The notes under the pieces: generated by a model
Seen by the model: only the letters and a program-made list of their open reading frames with translations
Told to the model about the DNA's origin: nothing
Databases searched by the model: none
Translations under genes and position numbers: made by a program
Source of the DNA: Clostridiales bacterium SIT11
Lineage (GTDB): Bacteria > Bacillota > Clostridia > Tissierellales > Peptoniphilaceae
Reading direction: 5' to 3'
DNA: 64,000 nt
Assembly: GCA_001299455.1 (NCBI GenBank)
Contig: CYUK01000003.1
Span: 124,001 to 188,000, forward strand
Shown: piece after piece, positions 53,467 through 62,524 of the stretch
How the letters are laid out: each line of letters starts with the position of its first letter
Position numbering within the stretch: the stretch's first letter is position 1

Positions 53467-53484
53467 TATTCTGGAGGTAATTGT

Positions 53485-55311
53485 ATGTGTGGTATCGTAG
53501 GATACTGTGGTAAAAAAAATGCAGAAGACCATATTATTCACGGTTTAGAAATATTAGAATATCGCGGCTATGACTCAGCCGGCATCAGTGTATTAAATGA
53601 AGATGGAAAGCTTACAACTGTTAAACGAGTTGGAAAGTTGGAGATTTTAAAGGACGCCTTAACTTCCCTTCATTTAGAAGGACATGTTGGGATTGGTCAT
53701 ACTCGTTGGGCAACCCACGGCATTCCCAGCGACAAAAATGCCCATCCCCAAGTCAGTGAAGATGGAAGCTTTTCTGTAGTCCATAATGGCATCATTGAAA
53801 ACTTTATAGACTTAAAGTCCAAGCTTCTAGCTAAAGGCTATACTTTTAAATCCGATACAGATACAGAAGTGGTGGCCAATCTTTTCCAAGACTATAATAC
53901 GGGAGACTTTTTAGAAACTGCTGTAAAAGTGGCCAAGGACTTAAAAGGGGCCTTTGCCCTAGGGATTATTTCCAGCCACTATCCAGGTGAACTTCTGGGT
54001 CTTCGTTACCAAAGTCCCCTGGTCCTAGGAGTCGATGACCAAGGAACCATCCTAGCTTCGGATATTCCTGCTATCATGGACTATACCAAGGATATTATTA
54101 GTCTTGAAAATGGAGAAATCGCCTATTGTCAAGAAGACCAAAGGTCTTTTTATAGCTTTGAAGGAGAAGAAATTCAAAAGAACATGGAACATATTGATTG
54201 GAACTTTGAACAGGCTAGTAAAGATGGCTATGCTCACTTTATGTTAAAGGAAATTCATGAGCAGGCAGAAGTCATTAAAAAAGCCCTGGATATGAAGATT
54301 AAGGATGGAAAAGTTTCTCTAGGGGACCAAAGCTTTAGCAAGGAAGAACTTGCTTCCTTTGATAAAATTTACTTTACCGCTTGTGGTACAGCCTACCACG
54401 CTGCCGAAGTGGGCCTTCGCTTTTTTGAAGAAATCCTAGGCCTTAAATGTCAATCGGAAATTGCTTCAGAATTAAAATACTACCAACCCTTTATTGACGA
54501 TAAAACCCTTCTGGTGGTTGTTTCCCAATCTGGAGAAACAGGAGATACCCTGGCCGCCATGGAAGAAGCCAAGGCCAAAGGAGCCAAGATTTTAGCCATT
54601 ACCAATGTAGTGGGCTCTTCTATCGCAAGACAGGCAGACAAGGTCCAATACTGCTTTGCCGGTCCGGAAATTTCTGTAGCCTCTACCAAGGCCTACACAA
54701 CCCAGCTTATTTGTCTTTACACTATTGCCCTAGACTTTGGACAAAAACTTGGTCTCCTGGACGACCAAACTCACCAAGCCTATGTCCAAGACCTCTATGA
54801 CCTTGTGGGAAAAGTCGACCTTCTCCTCCGCCGGGAAGACCCCTATAAGGACTTGGCCGGAAAAATTAAAAATGCAAAGGAAATCTTTTATCTAGGCCGA
54901 GGAATTGACTATCTTTCTGCCAAGGAAGGGGCCTTGAAAATAAAGGAAATTTCCTATATCAATGCCGTCAGTTTTCCTTCCGGTGAATTAAAACACGGAT
55001 CCATTGCCCTTCTTGAAGATGGGGTTCCCGTCATCTTTGTCATTACCCAGGAAAGTCTTTTGGACAAGTCCATTTCCAACATTAAGGAAGTCAAGGCCCG
55101 GGGTGCCTATACCCTGTCCATTGCCATGGAAGGTATGGACCAGGTGGACGAAGTATCTGATGATGTGGTGAAGGTTCCTAGGACAAACCCCTTCTTTGCT
55201 CCTGTCCTGGCCGTCCTTCCCCAACAATTTTTAGCCTATGAAACAAGCTTGGCCCTGGGAAATGATGTGGACAAGCCGAGAAACCTAGCTAAATCTGTGA
55301 CTGTAGAATAA
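53485..55311 (+). CDS. glmS: Glutamine-fructose-6-phosphate aminotransferase GlmS
   Basis: GlmS makes glucosamine 6-phosphate, the entry to UDP-GlcNAc and peptidoglycan. The N-terminal glutaminase domain begins with the nucleophile Cys2 (MCGIVGYCG) and has GHTRWATHG; two SIS isomerase domains follow (about 280-450 and 455-600: TACGTAYHAA, SQSGETGDT, ending with PRNLAKSVTVE). 608 aa is complete. CTGGAGGTAATTGT gives the ribosome site. Feedback by the ribozyme upstream; single-gene unit. Confidence 0.97.
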   Translation: MCGIVGYCGKKNAEDHIIHGLEILEYRGYDSAGISVLNEDGKLTTVKRVGKLEILKDALTSLHLEGHVGIGHTRWATHGIPSDKNAHPQVSEDGSFSVVHNGIIENFIDLKSKLLAKGYTFKSDTDTEVVANLFQDYNTGDFLETAVKVAKDLKGAFALGIISSHYPGELLGLRYQSPLVLGVDDQGTILASDIPAIMDYTKDIISLENGEIAYCQEDQRSFYSFEGEEIQKNMEHIDWNFEQASKDGYAHFMLKEIHEQAEVIKKALDMKIKDGKVSLGDQSFSKEELASFDKIYFTACGTAYHAAEVGLRFFEEILGLKCQSEIASELKYYQPFIDDKTLLVVVSQSGETGDTLAAMEEAKAKGAKILAITNVVGSSIARQADKVQYCFAGPEISVASTKAYTTQLICLYTIALDFGQKLGLLDDQTHQAYVQDLYDLVGKVDLLLRREDPYKDLAGKIKNAKEIFYLGRGIDYLSAKEGALKIKEISYINAVSFPSGELKHGSIALLEDGVPVIFVITQESLLDKSISNIKEVKARGAYTLSIAMEGMDQVDEVSDDVVKVPRTNPFFAPVLAVLPQQFLAYETSLALGNDVDKPRNLAKSVTVE

Positions 55312-55329
55312 AAAAATTTAAGCACAAAA

Positions 55330-55359
55330 AAAGGACCTTTGCCTCAGCAAGGGTCCTTT
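55330..55359. terminator. Bidirectional terminator between glmS and the SLH protein
   Basis: 13-base stem (55330-55342 with 55347-55359, 4-base loop, G-U pair) with A and T runs; T7 follows on the minus strand. It ends both converging genes. Confidence 0.88.
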
Positions 55360-55384
55360 CCTTATACGTTCGTTGCTTGTTTTT

Positions 55385-56362
55385 CTATTTATTGAGTTCT
55401 AAAATCCTAAAAATGACACTTAGGCCCTCTTCTCGGCTCGTCTTTTCCTTGGGATTAAACTTTCCCTTGTAGCCCTTAATAAAACCTGTAGAGGCCATTT
55501 TATGAACAGATGACTTGGCCCAAGCTGCAATCTTTCCTTCATCTTGGAAGACCAAGTCTTTGCCTGGATTTTTCCCATCTAGGGTGGCATAAAACTTGTC
55601 TGTCATCACAGCCATTTGCTCTCTTGTAATATGTCCCTTGGGGTTAAAGCTATTGTTGCCAATTCCTGTAATAAATCCAAGTTCCTTGGCCTTTAAAATA
55701 TAGCTTTGCCCTGCATCCTTAAAAGCTTCCTTGGCCAAGGGAGCCACTTCTCCATGCTTGTACTCATAGGCCAAGACAAGGGCGTGGGCAAATTCTTCCC
55801 TGGTAATAGGTGCTTTTAAATCTTCCTTAACACTGCTGGGGATAAGGCCCCGTTTATTTCCCCGAGTCAGAGGGCCTTGGGCCCAGGTGCTGACATTTTT
55901 TAAGACTGGTCTTAGGCCAATCTTTACAGGAGAAGAAAAGGAACTGAAATTTTCTTGGTCCCGATAGCGAAGACGGAAGGAATAGTTGGATTGAAAGACA
56001 TTAAATTCCTTAATGCTGGCAAAACTATTTTCATTTAAAATAATTTTAGACTTATTCCCCTCTTCCAAGGGCATGACTACAAGTCCCTTGCCTCCATCTA
56101 AATGCCAGGGATCTCCGTTATTCTTTACATCGACTTGCACTTGGGTTCCTGGATGGGACTTCCGATATTCTTGGATGGACTTGGGATTGGTCCAAGATAA
56201 TTCAATATGGGAATATTCTCCCTTTTCATTCCTTTTTACAGCAACGGTTAAGTGTGTCGGTTTATCTAATGAGGCCTTTGCTTCTAAATTGTTTAAGGGA
56301 AGGCAAAGGAAAAAGCTTAAAAACAAGCATAGGTACATAAAATATTTTTTTCTATTCTTCAA
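55385..56362 (-). CDS. SLH-domain surface protein
   Basis: 325 residues: signal peptide (hydrophobic 8-22, cleavage near LEAKA), a beta-rich N-terminal domain like fibronectin type III (about 35-150, THLTVAVKRNEKGEY, IELSWTNPK, YSFRLRYRD), then S-layer homology repeats in the C-terminal half (about 165-325: [45 protein letters not shown]). SLH repeats bind pyruvylated wall polymers. The start is a TTG at 56362 with AGGAGGTTGATAAC before it. Its ligand or role is unknown; it may be a surface adhesin or wall organiser. Confidence 0.88.
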   Translation of the reverse strand: MKNRKKYFMYLCLFLSFFLCLPLNNLEAKASLDKPTHLTVAVKRNEKGEYSHIELSWTNPKSIQEYRKSHPGTQVQVDVKNNGDPWHLDGGKGLVVMPLEEGNKSKIILNENSFASIKEFNVFQSNYSFRLRYRDQENFSSFSSPVKIGLRPVLKNVSTWAQGPLTRGNKRGLIPSSVKEDLKAPITREEFAHALVLAYEYKHGEVAPLAKEAFKDAGQSYILKAKELGFITGIGNNSFNPKGHITREQMAVMTDKFYATLDGKNPGKDLVFQDEGKIAAWAKSSVHKMASTGFIKGYKGKFNPKEKTSREEGLSVIFRILELNK

Positions 56363-56381
56363 GTTATCAACCTCCTACAAT

Positions 56382-56411
56382 ATTGTAGCAGATTTTAAAG
56401 AATAGTTACAA
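56382..56411 (-). promoter_or_regulatory. Promoter of the SLH gene
   Basis: TTGTAA (56406-56411) and TACAAT (56382-56387) on the minus strand, spacer 18, TGC extension. It lies between cobC and the SLH gene, showing that the latter is not only part of the cobalamin operon. Confidence 0.65.
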
Positions 56412-56419
56412 TTTGTTAC

Positions 56420-56977
56420 TTATCTGTAATTAATTTGTAATATTTGCCAGAAAGACCCCTTAGCTTCAATCTTTGTTAGACCTCCATTTACAATTTTAAA
56501 TTTAAAATAGGCCGAAGGATTTTGAAGGACCAGGGCCAAAATTCCCCGAATCACCCCTTCGTGGGTCACACAGACAAGGTCTCGGTCTTTTTTCTTAAAG
56601 TCTTTCAGGAGACCTTCTAACCGGCTTAAAAGCATGGAGATCGATTCTCCTCCAGGAGGTGGATTTTTATAGGGGTTTTGGATCCAGACGGCACATTCTT
56701 TTGGGTAGTTTTTTTCAGCTTCCTGAAAGCTCAAGCCTTCAAACTCTCCATAGGAAATTTCCAAAAGCCGGTCCTCGACCTCCCCTTCTCGTCCAAAGAG
56801 GATGGTGGCCGTCTCCCTTGCTCTTGTGGCTGGACTGGTCAATAAAATCTCCGGACAAGGGAATTTAAGATTTCTTAAATCCTCTGCTCCTCTGGGACTC
56901 AAGGGCGTTTCCAATCCTGCATAAATCCCCTTTTCATTAGCTATTGTCCGACCATGGCGGATTAGGGAGATTTTCAT
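56420..56977 (-). CDS. cobC: Histidine phosphatase, probable alpha-ribazole phosphatase CobC
   Basis: 185-residue histidine phosphatase. The RHG motif (R7-H8-G9, LIRHGRT) and the later CVTHEG histidine are present, as is SPATRARETA. In this position, right after cobS and coupled through ATGA, it should dephosphorylate alpha-ribazole phosphate or adenosylcobalamin phosphate. The family is broad, so the name rests on context. GGAGGTTAATCC precedes the ATG. Last gene of the operon; no terminator seen. Confidence 0.82.
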   Translation of the reverse strand: MKISLIRHGRTIANEKGIYAGLETPLSPRGAEDLRNLKFPCPEILLTSPATRARETATILFGREGEVEDRLLEISYGEFEGLSFQEAEKNYPKECAVWIQNPYKNPPPGGESISMLLSRLEGLLKDFKKKDRDLVCVTHEGVIRGILALVLQNPSAYFKFKIVNGGLTKIEAKGSFWQILQINYR

Positions 56978-57690
56978 TGGATTAACCTCCAAACAAAGAG
57001 GCCCAGAGCCTCTCCCAGTTCCGCATTGGCTCCATAAACATCCCCTGTTAGGCCGCCAATTTTTTTATAGGAGACCAGGCTAGTGTAGAGAACTAGAGTC
57101 ATTTGGGCCAAGAAACAGAAAAGAAATCTTTTGTCCATAGAAATCATAAAGACCAAGAAGAGGAGACCTCCGGCCATAATATAGGGAAGGGGCCTTGTTT
57201 CTTGAAACATCCTTCCCATTCCATCTTTCCTGGCTGAAGGGGCCAGGCCAATGGCCAGGGCATTGGCAAATCTTGCCCCGCCTAAAATCAAGGGATAGGT
57301 ATAGATTTTGGCTTCTGTTTCACTTAAGAGGATATACTTAGAGAGGATAATCAGGATTAAACTAATGACCCCAAAGGCTCCTACTCGGGAGTCCTTCATA
57401 ATCTCTAAAATTTTATCCTTTTCCTTGCCAGACAAAAACCCATCGGCCATGTCCGACAGGCCATCTAAGTGGAGTCCTCCTGTGAGGAAAATCCAAATCA
57501 GAAGAGTGGCTAGGGCTCTCAGGCTTGGATCTTCTAAAATAAGGACTGGTAAATAGAGAACCAGGCCAATTAAGATGCCCACCCAGGGGAAAAAGAAGAG
57601 GCTTTTTCGGAGGTTTTCTGGGGAAAAATCGATGGCTATGGGAATATAGAGTCTGGTTAAAAATTGTAGGGCTAAGATAAGTGGCTTCAT
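56974..57690 (-). CDS. cobS: Adenosylcobinamide-GDP ribazoletransferase CobS
   Basis: Membrane enzyme that joins adenosylcobinamide-GDP and alpha-ribazole (phosphate). 238 residues with about six hydrophobic segments and the family motif GGLHLDGLSDMADG (about 60-75), followed by KDSRVGAFG. Start at the ATG at 57690, which overlaps the cobU stop as ATGA. C-terminal GGLTGDVYGANAELGEA is also typical. Confidence 0.94.
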   Translation of the reverse strand: MKPLILALQFLTRLYIPIAIDFSPENLRKSLFFFPWVGILIGLVLYLPVLILEDPSLRALATLLIWIFLTGGLHLDGLSDMADGFLSGKEKDKILEIMKDSRVGAFGVISLILIILSKYILLSETEAKIYTYPLILGGARFANALAIGLAPSARKDGMGRMFQETRPLPYIMAGGLLFLVFMISMDKRFLFCFLAQMTLVLYTSLVSYKKIGGLTGDVYGANAELGEALGLFVWRLIQ

Positions 57691-58238
57691 TTTTTTATAC
57701 ACAACCCCTGTCCACAAACGACAAGGTAAACCCGATCTACAAGATTTCCTACGTATTGGTTTACCCGTCCTTGTAAGTCTCGAAATGCCCTGGACAAGGC
57801 ATTTTCTGGGACAATCCCGGACCCCACTTCATTGGTCACAAAAATCAAGTGCTTATTTTTTTCCCTGGCAAAAGTCACCAGCTTTAAAATCTCTTGGCAG
57901 GTGTTTTTTTCTGCCTCTTCTAAAATTTCCGGAGTCAAGTCATCTTCCGATCCTAAAAGATGAAAGAGGTGGTTGGTGGTTAAAAGAGTAAGACAGTCCA
58001 TTAAGTAGTGGTCCGTATCATAGGGACAGTCTCCAAGCTTTAAGGGGCTTTCCCAGGTCTTCCACTCCCTGGGCCGCCGGTCTTGGTGTTTTTTCACCCT
58101 TAAGGCCATTTCCTCGTCTCGGACTTCAGAGCTAGCAATGTAGGTAACAGACCCCTCTCCCTGTAAGAGGTCTTCTGCAAATTGACTCTTTCCCGACCGG
58201 GCTCCTCCAGTGATTAACTCAATCATTCTTTTTGTCAT
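57687..58238 (-). CDS. cobU: Adenosylcobinamide kinase/guanylyltransferase CobU
   Basis: Bifunctional nucleotide loop assembly enzyme: phosphorylates adenosylcobinamide and then transfers GMP. P-loop GGARSGKS (11-18) and the family segments HQDRRPREWKTWE with the guanylylated histidine region and TNEVGSGIVPE. 183 aa. Start may instead be the ATG four codons later (MIELITGGARSGK), since family members begin directly before the P-loop strand. Overlaps the cobT 3' end by 20 bases. Confidence 0.94.
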   Translation of the reverse strand: MTKRMIELITGGARSGKSQFAEDLLQGEGSVTYIASSEVRDEEMALRVKKHQDRRPREWKTWESPLKLGDCPYDTDHYLMDCLTLLTTNHLFHLLGSEDDLTPEILEEAEKNTCQEILKLVTFAREKNKHLIFVTNEVGSGIVPENALSRAFRDLQGRVNQYVGNLVDRVYLVVCGQGLCIKK

Positions 58239-59316
58239 CCCCTTGGTCCAGGTCCCGAATATTCACAAGTTTTGTATTTTCAATCGCATTGGAATCAAAA
58301 GTTCCCATGTTCTTTAAGGCATAGAGGGCATGGTCAAAAATTGCAAAGGTAAAGGGGCAGCCAGACCCTTCTCCTAACCGCATATTTAAGTGGACTAGGG
58401 GTTCCTTGCCTAGCATATGGAGGCAACCCAAGGCTGCTTTTTCCTTGGAAAGGTGGGAGGCAAAGAAAAATTCCTTGGCACCAGGAGCAATGGTTTCCGC
58501 ACAGAGGGCCGCGACCACACTGATAATTCCGTCAATGACAACAGGGACCCCATTTTTTGCCCCCGCTAGGAAAACTCCTGTAAGGCCACAAATGTCTAAA
58601 CCTCCAACACAGGAAAGAATTTCAAAAATATCTTGGTTGTAGAGGTCATATTTTTCAATGGCCTTCTTAATGACATTTAGTTTTTTCTCTAATTGCTTGG
58701 ATGTAATTCCACCGCCTAGGCCTACGCAGTCTTCCACAGGATACTTGGAGAGGGCAGCTAGGACAGCGGAAGAGGTAGTGGTGTTGGCAATGCCTAATTC
58801 TCCAGTTCCTAAAATTTTATAGCCTCTTTTTATATAGTCTTCGGCCACATCAATTCCCACTTGGATTCCTTGAAGGACTTCTTCCTTTGTTAAGGCCTTT
58901 TCCTTCATAAAGTTGTTGGATCCTTCCCGAACAACCCTTTGAATCACCCGATCATTATAGGGGCCAAAGGGGAGGTTTCCAATATTGACTACAGCTACAT
59001 CAGACCCTTGGCAGGCACAGAGGTTGCTGACTCCTGTTTCTCCATTGGCCATGGCATTGGTTAAGAGATAAGTAAATTCTTGGGGTGAAGAGCTGACATC
59101 TTCTTCATAAATCCCATTGTCTGCTGTCATGACGATGACCACTTTTTTGTCCAAGTCCCCCATGGGCTCTCCTGTAATCCGAGCCAATTGAATGGTCATT
59201 TCTTCTAAAGTTCCCAGACTTCCAATGGGATGGGTCCTGGAATCCCAAATTTCTCTTGCCCGAAGGCCTGCTTCGTCGTCTAGGGGTTTCACTGGAAAAT
59301 TTTCAAATTGATTCAT
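58219..59316 (-). CDS. cobT: Nicotinate-nucleotide-dimethylbenzimidazole phosphoribosyltransferase CobT
   Basis: CobT activates the lower ligand base as its alpha-ribotide. 365 residues with RTHPIGSLGTLEEM near the N-terminus, MTADNGIYEEDVSSSP, TGELGIANTTTSSAVLAAL, VCGLGGG-like VGLGGGI, and the catalytic Glu in RLGEGSGCP near the C-terminus. No bluB or bza gene for making dimethylbenzimidazole is in the window, so the base used is not known. Confidence 0.95.
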   Translation of the reverse strand: MNQFENFPVKPLDDEAGLRAREIWDSRTHPIGSLGTLEEMTIQLARITGEPMGDLDKKVVIVMTADNGIYEEDVSSSPQEFTYLLTNAMANGETGVSNLCACQGSDVAVVNIGNLPFGPYNDRVIQRVVREGSNNFMKEKALTKEEVLQGIQVGIDVAEDYIKRGYKILGTGELGIANTTTSSAVLAALSKYPVEDCVGLGGGITSKQLEKKLNVIKKAIEKYDLYNQDIFEILSCVGGLDICGLTGVFLAGAKNGVPVVIDGIISVVAALCAETIAPGAKEFFFASHLSKEKAALGCLHMLGKEPLVHLNMRLGEGSGCPFTFAIFDHALYALKNMGTFDSNAIENTKLVNIRDLDQGDDKKND

Positions 59317-59322
59317 TTTGCC

Positions 59323-60063
59323 TCACCTTTCTTTTTTATCCCTTTCATTCACCACATCTATTAAAGCTTTCAAGTCATGAAAGCCCCCTTCTTCAACCTG
59401 TCTCTTAATGACAATTGGGGTGACATTTTCCAGTTGACAGGCCTTGAGCTTTTCAGCCTGGCCGCCAGCCTGGCCACTTTCCTTAGTTACACAATACCTT
59501 ACCTTAAATTGTCGAAATAAAGTACGGTTTAATTCCAAGGAAAAGGGGCCTAACATAGCCACAAGGTCCTTATAGGATACAGATTGATCTTCGGCAATCT
59601 TAATACTTTCAGAAGTGGGGAGAATCCGGTAAATAAACCGGTTTTTCCCCCGCACTTGTTCAAAGTCCACAATATTTTTACTGCCGGTTGTGAAAAAAAC
59701 AGGTCCTTCTAAACTTTTTAAAAGCTGGCAACACTCTTCAATATCCTTGACTTGGTAGCCAAAAGAGCTGTCAATTTCAGGCCGTATATACCGATAATAA
59801 GAAATCCCCTCTTCTTCTGCAACTTCCCTTGCCTGCCTGGACACAATATCTGCATAGGGGTGGGTCAGGTCTACTAAAGTGTCAATGCCTTCTTCCCTAA
59901 TGAGTTGGACCATCTCTTCCTTATTGAGCCGGCCCACTCGAACCTTATTTGTCTTTGTAAATTTTAAGCCACTTTCCGTAGCCACAGTAACCAGGTAATC
60001 TTGGTCTACTAGGCCATCCAAAAAAACATTGACCTCTGATGTGCCCCCTAAAATCCAAATCAT
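59323..60063 (-). CDS. cbiJ: Precorrin-6A (cobalt-precorrin-6A) reductase CbiJ/CobK
   Basis: 246-residue NADPH-dependent reductase of the corrin ring. Rossmann-like start MIWILGGTSE, DLTHPYADIVSRQA, YYRYIRPE, FFTTGSKNI and RYCVTKESGQAGG are the CbiJ/CobK marks. It shares four bases with the cbiH stop. In the anaerobic route it follows CbiG/CbiD action. Confidence 0.93.
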   Translation of the reverse strand: MIWILGGTSEVNVFLDGLVDQDYLVTVATESGLKFTKTNKVRVGRLNKEEMVQLIREEGIDTLVDLTHPYADIVSRQAREVAEEEGISYYRYIRPEIDSSFGYQVKDIEECCQLLKSLEGPVFFTTGSKNIVDFEQVRGKNRFIYRILPTSESIKIAEDQSVSYKDLVAMLGPFSLELNRTLFRQFKVRYCVTKESGQAGGQAEKLKACQLENVTPIVIKRQVEEGGFHDLKALIDVVNERDKKER

Positions 60064-60782
60064 TTGTTTTCGTAGCCTCTCGGAGTCACAATAAAGTCTC
60101 CCTTAATATAGGATTTTGAATTTCCAATAATGACACAGGTCAGCATGTCCACTTTTCCGTAGTCAATGCTATCTAAAGTTGTGATCCACTTTTCTGTTCC
60201 TTCCCGGCCTGCATTTTTTACAATCCCTACAGGCGTCTTGGGGTCCTTACTTTCTAGTAAAATATTGACAATTTTTTCCAGATGGTCCTTCCGCCCCTTA
60301 GACCGTGGGTTATAGATAGTAATAACAAAGTCCCCTTCTGCAGCGGCCCGGGCCCTCTTTACAATGGTTTCCCAAGGAGTCAGTAGGTCTGACAGGCTCA
60401 AGGTTACAAAGTCGTGCATAATGGGAGCTCCTAGAAGAGCGGCGGCTGCAAAGTTTGCAGACACACCTGGTACCACTTCCACCTCAATGCCATCGCTTAA
60501 TTCCAAGATAGGGCCTGCCATTCCATAAAGGCCGGCATCTCCTGTGGATACAATGGAGGTTGTTATTCCCTCTTTTACCAGTTGAACAGCCTTTTCACAG
60601 CGTTCAATTTCACTCTTCATACCTGTGGAATACAAGTCTTTTCCGTCTTTTAAGTCTCCCAGGTAGTCTAGATAGGGAGTATAGCCTACAATGGCCTGGG
60701 ATTCCTCCAAGGCATCAAGCATTTTCTCTGTAAAATATTCCTCCCCCCCAGGTCCAATACCTAGGACATATAATTTTGCCAT
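60060..60782 (-). CDS. cbiH: (Cobalt-)precorrin-3B C17-methyltransferase CbiH/CobJ
   Basis: SAM-dependent tetrapyrrole methylase that also contracts the ring. 240 residues with the uroporphyrin-III methylase family P-loop-like start YVLGIGPGG, AIVGYTPYLDYL, STGDAGLYGMAGP and VVPGVSANFAAAA. This is the single-domain form without the ferredoxin-like extension. Part of the unbroken series cbiD-E-T-F-G-H-J. Confidence 0.94.
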   Translation of the reverse strand: MAKLYVLGIGPGGEEYFTEKMLDALEESQAIVGYTPYLDYLGDLKDGKDLYSTGMKSEIERCEKAVQLVKEGITTSIVSTGDAGLYGMAGPILELSDGIEVEVVPGVSANFAAAALLGAPIMHDFVTLSLSDLLTPWETIVKRARAAAEGDFVITIYNPRSKGRKDHLEKIVNILLESKDPKTPVGIVKNAGREGTEKWITTLDSIDYGKVDMLTCVIIGNSKSYIKGDFIVTPRGYENK

Positions 60783-60794
60783 ATTTATTCTCCT

Positions 60795-61769
60795 TTAATG
60801 GACAGAGATGGACAAGGTAAAACCATCCCGTCGTTCCTTATCTACAATTAATTGTCCTCCTAGTTTCAAGGCAGCTGTGGCCGAAACAGAAGAAACACCT
60901 ACAGTCTTTTTTACAAAGTCCGACCCTGTCACCTGGTCTTCAAAGGGGGCCAGGTCCTCAACTGAAAAAAAGTAAAAAGGACAGGCCAGGTCTTTTTTAA
61001 GTTCTAGAAAGGCCGCTTCCTCTTTCTTAATGGAAATACTCCCCAGGTCTTGAATACTCTTAGGACTTAAGTTGTATTTTTCCAGACTATCCCTTAAAAA
61101 ACTCTTGAGGAGGGAATAGCTTGCCCCCTTCCGGCAGCCCAGACCCAGGTGTAAAATTTTAGGCCGGAGGTAGGCCACCTTTTTATAAGCAAGGTCTAGC
61201 TTTTCCTTTTCTGTAATGGCCAGGCAATAGTCCGTTTCTTCCTCTGGGTCTTCCGTAAAATAGGGATACTTGGCCAAGGGAAAATTCCACGGATTGTAGA
61301 CAAAAATTTTTTTCTTATCCACCATGGCCCCGGTAATAGGGGTCAAGTCATGGATACTTTCATAGGCGAAGCCCATCCGCCGGGCATAGAGGTCCAGGCC
61401 TTCATAGCCCCGATTATCTGTAGCCGTGGTAATAATGGCCTTGGCTCCTGTAATTTTTTCAAGGTCTAGGGCCAGGGCATTGGCTCCCCCTAGGTGGCCA
61501 GATAAAAGACTTAGGACGTACTTTCCTTGGTCATCCATGACTAGGACTGGAGGGTCCCATTCCTTGCCTCTTAAAAAGGGGGCAATAGTCCGGACAGCAA
61601 TTCCTGTTGCCGAAATAAAAACCAGGGGAATTTTTTTCTCAAAGGCCTCCTTGACCACTTCTCGGCTGGAAAATTTTTCCTTTTCCTTGGAATAAATTTC
61701 CACCTTAAGACTTTTTCCTATCCTCAAGGCCAGTTGGTAGCCTGCCTTTGAATAGGTGAGGATTCTCAT
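60795..61769 (-). CDS. cbiG: Cobalt-precorrin 5A hydrolase CbiG
   Basis: CbiG opens the delta-lactone and releases acetaldehyde, a step only in the anaerobic pathway, so the host makes B12 by the early-cobalt route. 324 residues: N-terminal domain (FISATGIAVRTIAPFL, LSLLSGHLGGANALA, ITTATDNRG) and the C-terminal domain with LGLGCRKGASY and VGVSSVSATAAL. Start overlaps the cbiF stop as ATGA. Confidence 0.95.
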   Translation of the reverse strand: MRILTYSKAGYQLALRIGKSLKVEIYSKEKEKFSSREVVKEAFEKKIPLVFISATGIAVRTIAPFLRGKEWDPPVLVMDDQGKYVLSLLSGHLGGANALALDLEKITGAKAIITTATDNRGYEGLDLYARRMGFAYESIHDLTPITGAMVDKKKIFVYNPWNFPLAKYPYFTEDPEEETDYCLAITEKEKLDLAYKKVAYLRPKILHLGLGCRKGASYSLLKSFLRDSLEKYNLSPKSIQDLGSISIKKEEAAFLELKKDLACPFYFFSVEDLAPFEDQVTGSDFVKKTVGVSSVSATAALKLGGQLIVDKERRDGFTLSISVH

Positions 61770-62524
61770 TTTTTTAAGCCCTTTCGGTATTCTGTTGTAA
61801 AATACTTGTCATAGAGCTTGGATTGATCATAATCTGTATGGATAAAGTCTCCCACTAGGATTTGGGCTTGCTTAATAATATTTTCATCCTTGACCTTTTG
61901 GCCAATATCCTTTAAGGTTCCTATAATCCGTTTTTCATCGGCCCAGCTAGCTCTGTAAACTACTGCAATGGGGACATCGTCCCGACCATAGCCTCTTTTC
62001 AAGGCATCTAGGACCTTTTCCATGTGGCCAACACTTAAAAAGAGGGCCATAGAGGCTCCGTGACTGGCCAGAGATTCCAAGTTTTCTGTTTCCGGCACAT
62101 CAGTCCGCCCCTTAATCCTAGTTAAAATCACTGTTTGAGATACTCCAGGCAGGGTGAATTCCTTTTTAATACTGGCTGCTGCTGCCACAAAGGAGGACAC
62201 ACCAGGAATGACTTCAAAGTCTATCCCTAAGGCTTCTAGGGGATCCATTTGTTCCTTAATGGCTCCATAAATAGAGGGGTCTCCTGTATGAAGGCGGACA
62301 ATATTTAAGCCCTTTCGGTCTCCTTCAATCATTAAATCCAAGACTTCTTCCAGGTGCATTTTTGCTGAGTTATAGCAAACACAAGAATCCTTCTTGTAGT
62401 TTAAATGGTCTTCACTAACTAGAGAGCCGGCATAAATAATCATATCCGCCTCTTCAATGGCCTTTCTGCCCTTTATGGTAATTAAATCAGGGTCTCCTGG
62501 CCCTGCTCCAACAAAATAAATCAA
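61766..62524 (-). CDS. cbiF: (Cobalt-)precorrin-4 C11-methyltransferase CbiF/CobM
   Basis: 252-residue SAM methylase: FVGAGPGDPDLITIKG at the start, IYAGSLVSE, RLHTGDPSIYGAI, VIPGVSSFVAAAA and VILTRIKGRT are typical. Works directly before CbiG. It shares four bases with cbiT on one side and cbiG on the other. Confidence 0.96.
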   Translation of the reverse strand: MIYFVGAGPGDPDLITIKGRKAIEEADMIIYAGSLVSEDHLNYKKDSCVCYNSAKMHLEEVLDLMIEGDRKGLNIVRLHTGDPSIYGAIKEQMDPLEALGIDFEVIPGVSSFVAAAASIKKEFTLPGVSQTVILTRIKGRTDVPETENLESLASHGASMALFLSVGHMEKVLDALKRGYGRDDVPIAVVYRASWADEKRIIGTLKDIGQKVKDENIIKQAQILVGDFIHTDYDQSKLYDKYFTTEYRKGLKK